Source: JAWXCB01 sp034440455 (GTDB lineage: Bacteria; Bacteroidota; Bacteroidia; Chitinophagales; CAIOSU01). From it: a stretch of DNA of 10,725 nt. Positions 7,115 to 10,725 of the stretch are shown here, one piece after another. Under the pieces are notes generated by a model. That model was not told the origin of the DNA. It did not search any database and worked only from the letters and a program-made list of their open reading frames with translations. Numbering within the stretch: position 1 is the first letter of the stretch; every line of letters begins with the position of its first letter. Made by a program: the position numbers and the translations under genes. The stretch spans positions 1-10,725 of the forward strand of contig JAWXCB010000098.1 of assembly GCA_034440455.1 (NCBI GenBank), in the 5' to 3' direction.

Positions 7115-7311
7115 TTCCCGTATGAAGCGAAACAAACGCGTATGTCACACTTCATTTCCCGTATGAAGCGAAACAAAGGCATATGTCACACTTCATTTCC
7201 CGTATGAAGCGAAGCAAAGGCGTATGTCACACTTCATTTCCCGCATGAAGCGAAACAAAGTAGCATGTTACGTTTCATTTGCCGGGTGCAGCGAAGCAAA
7301 GGGGTATGTTT
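7109..7311. repeat. 41-bp tandem repeat array with a hairpin in every unit
   Basis: Units begin at 7121, 7162, 7203, 7244 and 7285 (the last partial), exactly 41 bases apart. Each junction has the stem-loop CTTCAT - seven bases - ATGAAG, at 7109-7127, 7150-7168, 7191-7209 and 7232-7250. All four stems are perfect although the loop varies (TTCCCGT, or TTCCCGC in the fourth). A fifth position, 7273-7291, is decayed. Linkers read like CGAAACAAAGGCGTATGTCA, with small changes. Because linkers are conserved along with hairpins, this is a tandem repeat and not a CRISPR array. Decay increases to the right, as expected when old end units escape homogenisation. The function is unknown. Confidence 0.9.
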
Positions 7312-7439
7312 CGATTTGGAATGCTGCGGATAAGTGTGGCTTATGCAAAATAGAAATGATTAGCGTTAGATTAGTGGAGGAGAACTTTCATGTACAAACG
7401 AGTTATGTAGCATTTTAAATGACACGATACCTAAACAGA

Positions 7440-7754
7440 ATGAGAATAATTGAATGGAATTGTCAAGGAACATTTAGACCTAAAAACAAAGAAATTTTTG
7501 AGTTAAGACCGGACATTTTAATTGTTCCAGCGTGTGAGAAAGAAGAAAAATTAGAATTTGGTAAACTGACACCTAAGCCAAACGACTTTCTTTGGTATGG
7601 CGACACAGGCAAAAAAGGAATTGGAATTTTTTCGTTTTCAAACTACAAATTCAGACTTTTAAAAGAGTTGTGCATCTATCAAAGTTTCTGCTTGGTTGAC
7701 AGTGAAGTGCTTCGAAATCGCCACCTTCGGGTAGCTGCAAACCGTTATAAGTAA
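7440..7754 (+). pseudogene. Truncated endonuclease/exonuclease/phosphatase (EEP) family fragment
   Basis: From ATG 7440 the frame gives 104 aa; an earlier ATG at 7419 adds seven residues that do not look native. Residues 1-75 resemble the N-terminus of EEP hydrolases: WNCQG at 6-10 with the metal-site Asn7, then PDILIVP, and a WYGDTGKKGIGIFS block. The family is normally well over 200 aa and needs later Asp/His motifs, all absent. After about residue 76 (around 7667) the sequence no longer looks like EEP and runs to a stop at 7752-7754. In addition, where relatives have a metal-binding Glu after the PDIL strand, this copy has Ala31 (GCG; one base from GAG). By my count G+C over 7441-7560 is 36 of 120 bases, well below the AsnB gene. 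Best read as a dead, horizontally acquired gene piece; an expressed small protein is not excluded. Confidence 0.6.
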
Positions 7755-7785
7755 CCCTATGACAACGACACAACCTCCTATAACG
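7743..7785. repeat. Short inverted repeat between the EEP fragment and the MFS gene
   Basis: CGTTATA at 7743-7749 matches TATAACG at 7779-7785, with 29 bases between. It spans the end of the EEP frame and lies just before the TTG start of the transporter, so it may be a junction or a weak leader hairpin. A stem of seven bp with five A/T pairs can arise by chance. Confidence 0.45.
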
Positions 7786-7807
7786 ACCGATAAGGCATAG
7801 ACACATT

Positions 7808-8983
7808 TTGAAATACATTACACGGTCAGTTTGGATTTTATCAGTTGTTAGTTTGCTGACAGACACAGCAAGTGAAATGCTTTATCCAATAATACCGATT
7901 TATTTAAAGACCATCGGATTTTCCGTGATTTTAATTGGTATTCTTGAAGGCATTGCAGAAGCAACGGCAGGACTTAGCAAAGGTTACTTCGGCAAACTTT
8001 CCGATACTACCGGCAAACGGGTTCCGTTTGTGCAAATCGGCTACGCTTTTAGTGCTGTTTCAAAACCCATGATGGCCGTATTCATTTATCCGCTTTGGAT
8101 ATTCTTTGCAAGAACCATTGACCGTTTCGGAAAAGGTATCCGAACGGGCGCAAGAGATGCAATACTTTCTGATGAGGCAACACCTGAAACAAAAGGAAAA
8201 GTTTTTGGCTTTCACCGTTCAATGGACACTTTCGGGGCTGTTCTCGGACCCTTGTTTGCCCTATTCTATCTTTACTGCAACCCGACTGATTACAAAACAC
8301 TTTTTTATATCGCCTTTGTGCCGGGACTCTTGGCTGTTGTTGCTTCGTTCTGCTTAAAAGAAAAAAATAAACCCACAGAGAAGAACATATCTTCAACACC
8401 GTTTTTTTCTTTTCTCCACTATTGGAAAGAAAGTCCGGCAGCATATAAAAAACTTGTATCCGGACTTTTGATTTTTACATTATTCAATAGTTCCGATGTA
8501 TTCCTGTTGCTCAAAGCAAAAGAAGCAGGGCTTGACGACACGGCAGTTATCGGAGTTTATATTTTCTACAATCTTATTTACGCCTTGTTTGCCTTTCCTA
8601 TCGGCATACTCGCAGATAACATAGGGCTTAAAACCATTTTTGTTATAGGTCTTTGGGTGTTCGCAACCGTGTATTTCGGAATGGCATTCAACACCAACAT
8701 TTACTTATTCTTTGTATTATTTTTCCTGTATGGCATTTATGCTGCTGCAACAGAAGGCATTTCCAAAGCTTGGATATCAAACATTATAGACAAAAAAGAA
8801 GCAGCAACTGCAATCGGTACATTTTCAGGACTGCAAAGCATTTGCACGCTGTTGGCAAGTTCACTAACAGGACTTATTTGGTTTCAGTTTGGCGCAACAA
8901 TTGCATTTATTGCAACAGCTACAGTAACACTTTTCGTAGCAACTTATTTTTTGATAACTATTCCAAAACCGACAACAAACTAA
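7808..8983 (+). CDS. Major facilitator superfamily (MFS) transporter
   Basis: The product is 391 aa of alternating hydrophobic segments, about 11-12 helices, fitting an inner-membrane MFS carrier. Motif A in loop 2-3 is GKLSDTTGKR (62-71), and its repeat in loop 8-9 is GILADNIGLK (266-275). DRFGKGIRTGARDAILSDE (105-123) is a signature of one bacterial drug/metabolite-efflux-like MFS subgroup; the substrate is unknown. Initiation is assigned to TTG 7808: an in-frame TAA lies at 7781-7783, and the first ATG (residue 24) would delete most of helix 1, whereas the sequence from VWILSVVSLLTDTASE looks like the normal family N-terminus. No Shine-Dalgarno is seen. A 60-base sample (8641-8700) has 26 G/C, slightly under the flanking genes. 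It lies between a repeat block and an unrelated catabolic operon, suggesting acquisition by transfer. Confidence 0.85.
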   Translation: MKYITRSVWILSVVSLLTDTASEMLYPIIPIYLKTIGFSVILIGILEGIAEATAGLSKGYFGKLSDTTGKRVPFVQIGYAFSAVSKPMMAVFIYPLWIFFARTIDRFGKGIRTGARDAILSDEATPETKGKVFGFHRSMDTFGAVLGPLFALFYLYCNPTDYKTLFYIAFVPGLLAVVASFCLKEKNKPTEKNISSTPFFSFLHYWKESPAAYKKLVSGLLIFTLFNSSDVFLLLKAKEAGLDDTAVIGVYIFYNLIYALFAFPIGILADNIGLKTIFVIGLWVFATVYFGMAFNTNIYLFFVLFFLYGIYAAATEGISKAWISNIIDKKEAATAIGTFSGLQSICTLLASSLTGLIWFQFGATIAFIATATVTLFVATYFLITIPKPTTN

Positions 8984-9120
8984 CCGCCTTCGCTCGCGTT
9001 CCGCACGCGCATCTTTTTTTCTTCGCCTCCGGCATTTATAGGTTGCCGCAACAGATGTCAGCGATAACTTTGAAGAACTTCCCTGCGGATTCTTAATTTT
9101 CAGATTCGCATCATACGCCA

Positions 9121-10572
9121 ATGCCGGAAAAAATCAACATCCTGAATTATATCAATGGCGAACTCTTTCCGTCCGTATCGGGAAACTATTTTGAGAATAG
9201 CAATCCTGCCACGGGTGAGCATTATTCGGTTGTTCCCGATTCAGATGCTGCCGATGTTGCACAAGCAGTGGTGGCAGCCGAAGCAGCTTTTCCCGCATGG
9301 TCAACCTGTGGAGCGGAGCAGCGCTCAAAAATCCTGAACACGATTGCCGACCTGCTCGAAAAAAACTTAGAAGCGTTTGCGCTCGCAGAAACTACCGACA
9401 CCGGCAAGCCTTTGCAACTTGCGCGCACGGTTGATATTCCGAGAGCAATCAGCAACTTCCGCTTTTTCGCTTCGGGCATTCTGCATTTTGCATCCGAGTC
9501 GCACCACACGGAAGGCGTTGCAATAAACTATACCTTGCGCCAGCCGCTCGGTGTTGTCGGCTGCATTTCGCCCTGGAATTTGCCGTTGTATTTATTCACC
9601 TGGAAAATTGCACCGGCATTAGCTACAGGATGCACGGTGGTTGCCAAACCTTCGGAAGTGACTCCAATGACTGCTTTCCTGCTCGCGAAAATTTGTATGG
9701 AAGCGGGATTGCCCGCAGGAGTTTTAAATATCGTGCAGGGTTTTGGAAACAAGGTGGGGCAGGCAATTTGCGAGTATCCTGCGGTGAAAGCAATTTCATT
9801 CACAGGCGGAACGGAAACAGGAAAACAAATCGCAGCGACTGCCGCTCCTCAATTCAAAAAACTCTCACTTGAGCTTGGCGGCAAAAATCCCAATATCATT
9901 TTTGCTGATTGCGATTTTGATGCGATGCTTGAAACAACAGTGCGCTCATCGTTTTCCAATCAGGGGCAGATTTGTTTGTGCGGCTCGCGCATTTTAATTC
10001 AAACATCGCTTTACGCAAAATTCAAAAAGGCTTTTGTTGAAAAAACAAAACAACTGCGTGTGGGCGACCCGCTTGATGCAACTACAAATCTGGGGGCTGT
10101 TGTTTCAAAGAGTCATTTTGAAAAAATCATGCGCTACATCAGCGCAGCAGAACAGGAAGACGGGAAAATTTTAACAGGCGGAAAACGCGCAATGATTAAT
10201 GGAAGATGTAAAGACGGTTATTTCATTGAACCCACTATCATCGAAACATCAGACGTGAATTGCAAAATCAACCAAGAGGAAGTGTTCGGTCCGGTGGTTT
10301 CACTAATCCCATTTAGCAATGAGGAGGAAGCCCTGCAAATCGCCAACTCCACATCTTATGGCTTGGCATCCACCATCTGGACGCAGGACATCACGCGCGC
10401 AATGCGCATGGCGCAAAAAATACAAACCGGCATTGTTTGGATTAATTGCTGGATGATGCGCGATTTAAGAACACCATTTGGCGGAATGAAAAATTCAGGC
10501 GTGGGTAGAGAAGGCGGCTGGGAGGCATTGCGCTTTTTCACGGAACCTAAAAATGTGTGCATCAAATACTGA
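9121..10572 (+). CDS. 2-aminomuconate-6-semialdehyde dehydrogenase-like aldehyde dehydrogenase
   Basis: The product is a full-length 483-aa ALDH. Catalytic Cys285 lies in NQGQICLCGSR and the general base Glu251 in LELGGKNP. N153 (PWN) stabilises the oxyanion; K176 and E387 (EEVFGPV) bind NAD; FTGG is at 227-230 and FGGMKNSGVGREGG at 453-466. The stretch WINCWMMRDLRTPFGG is typical of the ALDH8A1, 2-hydroxymuconate-semialdehyde and 2-aminomuconate-semialdehyde dehydrogenase group. R447 aligns by constant offset with Arg464 of the Pseudomonas aminomuconate-semialdehyde enzyme, which I recall as a substrate-carboxylate ligand. The following gene is a RidA-family deaminase, which favours 2-aminomuconate semialdehyde as substrate, in the meta-cleavage branch of kynurenine/3-hydroxyanthranilate breakdown in the cytoplasm. 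The related 2-hydroxymuconate pathway is the alternative. The start ATG 9121 follows a 137-base gap with no clear terminator. Confidence 0.88.
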   Translation: MPEKINILNYINGELFPSVSGNYFENSNPATGEHYSVVPDSDAADVAQAVVAAEAAFPAWSTCGAEQRSKILNTIADLLEKNLEAFALAETTDTGKPLQLARTVDIPRAISNFRFFASGILHFASESHHTEGVAINYTLRQPLGVVGCISPWNLPLYLFTWKIAPALATGCTVVAKPSEVTPMTAFLLAKICMEAGLPAGVLNIVQGFGNKVGQAICEYPAVKAISFTGGTETGKQIAATAAPQFKKLSLELGGKNPNIIFADCDFDAMLETTVRSSFSNQGQICLCGSRILIQTSLYAKFKKAFVEKTKQLRVGDPLDATTNLGAVVSKSHFEKIMRYISAAEQEDGKILTGGKRAMINGRCKDGYFIEPTIIETSDVNCKINQEEVFGPVVSLIPFSNEEEALQIANSTSYGLASTIWTQDITRAMRMAQKIQTGIVWINCWMMRDLRTPFGGMKNSGVGREGGWEALRFFTEPKNVCIKY

Positions 10573-10594
10573 ATCACCGAATCACCGAATCAAC
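10571..10594 (+). repeat. Three 8-bp tandem repeats between the ALDH stop and the next start
   Basis: GAATCACC, GAATCACC and GAATCAAC follow one another, beginning inside the ALDH stop codon (TGA 10570-10572) and ending directly before ATG 10595. They fill the whole intergenic gap, so slippage would change the spacing between the two genes by 8 bp per unit without altering either protein. Confidence 0.85.
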
Positions 10595-10725
10595 ATGAAA
10601 ACAACAACAGATAAAGCGCCCAAGCCGGTTGGCTTATATCCTCATTCAAGAAAAGTTGGCAACCTGCTTTTCCTTTCCGGCATTGGTCCGCGCGAGGCGG
10701 GAACAAATAATATTCCCGGCAATGA
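10595..10725 (+). CDS. RidA/YjgF-family protein, likely 2-aminomuconate deaminase, partial
   Basis: 43 codons are visible before the right edge. The N-terminus contains APKPVGLYPHSRK and then GNLLFLSGIGPR, which is the RidA-family opening (proline-rich turn, then a hydrophobic strand ending in SG). The GIGPR variant and the following NNIPGN segment fit the 2-aminomuconate deaminase branch more than canonical RidA, which usually reads 'SGQ'. In that branch the enzyme releases ammonia from 2-aminomuconate to give 4-oxalocrotonate, the step directly after the ALDH encoded 22 bases upstream. Catalytic residues lie beyond the window, so the subfamily call depends on the N-terminal motif and the neighbour. 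Confidence 0.75.
   Translation, partial: MKTTTDKAPKPVGLYPHSRKVGNLLFLSGIGPREAGTNNIPGN

Larger units (their letters stand above)
6980..7439. other. 460-base gene-poor region with inverted and tandem repeats
   Basis: No convincing gene lies here. A 64-codon frame at 7224-7418 runs across the tandem repeats and their decayed end; the 41-base repeat period is not a multiple of three, so the repeat is not selected as protein. The region holds a short unlabelled spacer (6980-7058), a 12-bp inverted repeat (7060-7114), the 41-bp tandem array (about 7109-7311) and an unstructured tail (7312-7439). A weak 5-bp stem after the AsnB stop (around 7017-7032, GTTTT with AAAAC) has no clear terminator T-run. 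Confidence 0.6.

Noticed and set aside
7059..7311. CRISPR array
   Set aside because: The repeats are contiguous 41-bp units with conserved linkers. There are no unique spacers of regular length and no cas gene in the window.
7224..7418. 64-codon frame over the tandem repeats
   Set aside because: The repeat period changes frame in every unit, the translation has no recognisable features, and the frame exists only through decay of the last units.
7051..7750. Classical integron attC sites
   Set aside because: GTTAGAT at 7365 fits the GTTRRRY core, but no matching RYYYAAC lies within a usual attC length with paired inner boxes, and no integrase gene is present. Only the looser GTTA junction resemblance is kept as a finding.

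Overview
The window looks like a chromosomal piece of a Bacteroidota bacterium, possibly Chitinophagales- or Sphingobacteriales-like. This is inferred from the gene families, the general lack of strong Shine-Dalgarno sequences, the stem-loop repeats between genes and the moderate G+C; no rRNA or marker gene is present to settle it. Genes sit on both strands. The left and right edges each cut a gene.

Layout. (1) Positions 1-1775, minus strand: a UbiA-family membrane prenyltransferase followed by a GT-A-type glycosyltransferase that runs off the left edge. (2) Positions 1889-6979, plus strand: four genes that look like a tailoring cluster for a surface glycan or related glycoconjugate. They are a WbpG/PseA-type N-acetyl sugar amidotransferase, a PhyH-type Fe(II)/2-oxoglutarate dioxygenase, a class I SAM methyltransferase, and an asparagine-synthase-type amidotransferase with its own glutaminase domain. 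Two of the three gaps between them carry conspicuous inverted repeats. (3) Positions 6980-8983: a mosaic, probably imported block. It holds a 41-bp tandem hairpin array, a broken endonuclease/exonuclease/phosphatase gene that is clearly A+T-rich, and an MFS transporter with a TTG start. Three GTTA-containing junctions recur along this block. (4) Positions 9121-10725, plus strand: a 2-aminomuconate-semialdehyde dehydrogenase-like ALDH and the start of a RidA-family deaminase. This pair fits two consecutive steps of the oxidative (meta-cleavage) branch of tryptophan/kynurenine breakdown.

How the parts relate. Regions 1 and 2 are divergent from a 113-bp gap and plausibly serve one surface-glycan locus: lipid carrier or prenyl transfer, glycosyl transfer, then amidation/amidination, hydroxylation and methylation. 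Regions 2 and 4 are ordinary chromosomal functions, and region 3 sits between them like an insertion. No complete new defence or mobile system is seen. The least explained element is the 41-bp hairpin array at about 7109-7311, with its upstream 12-bp inverted repeat.
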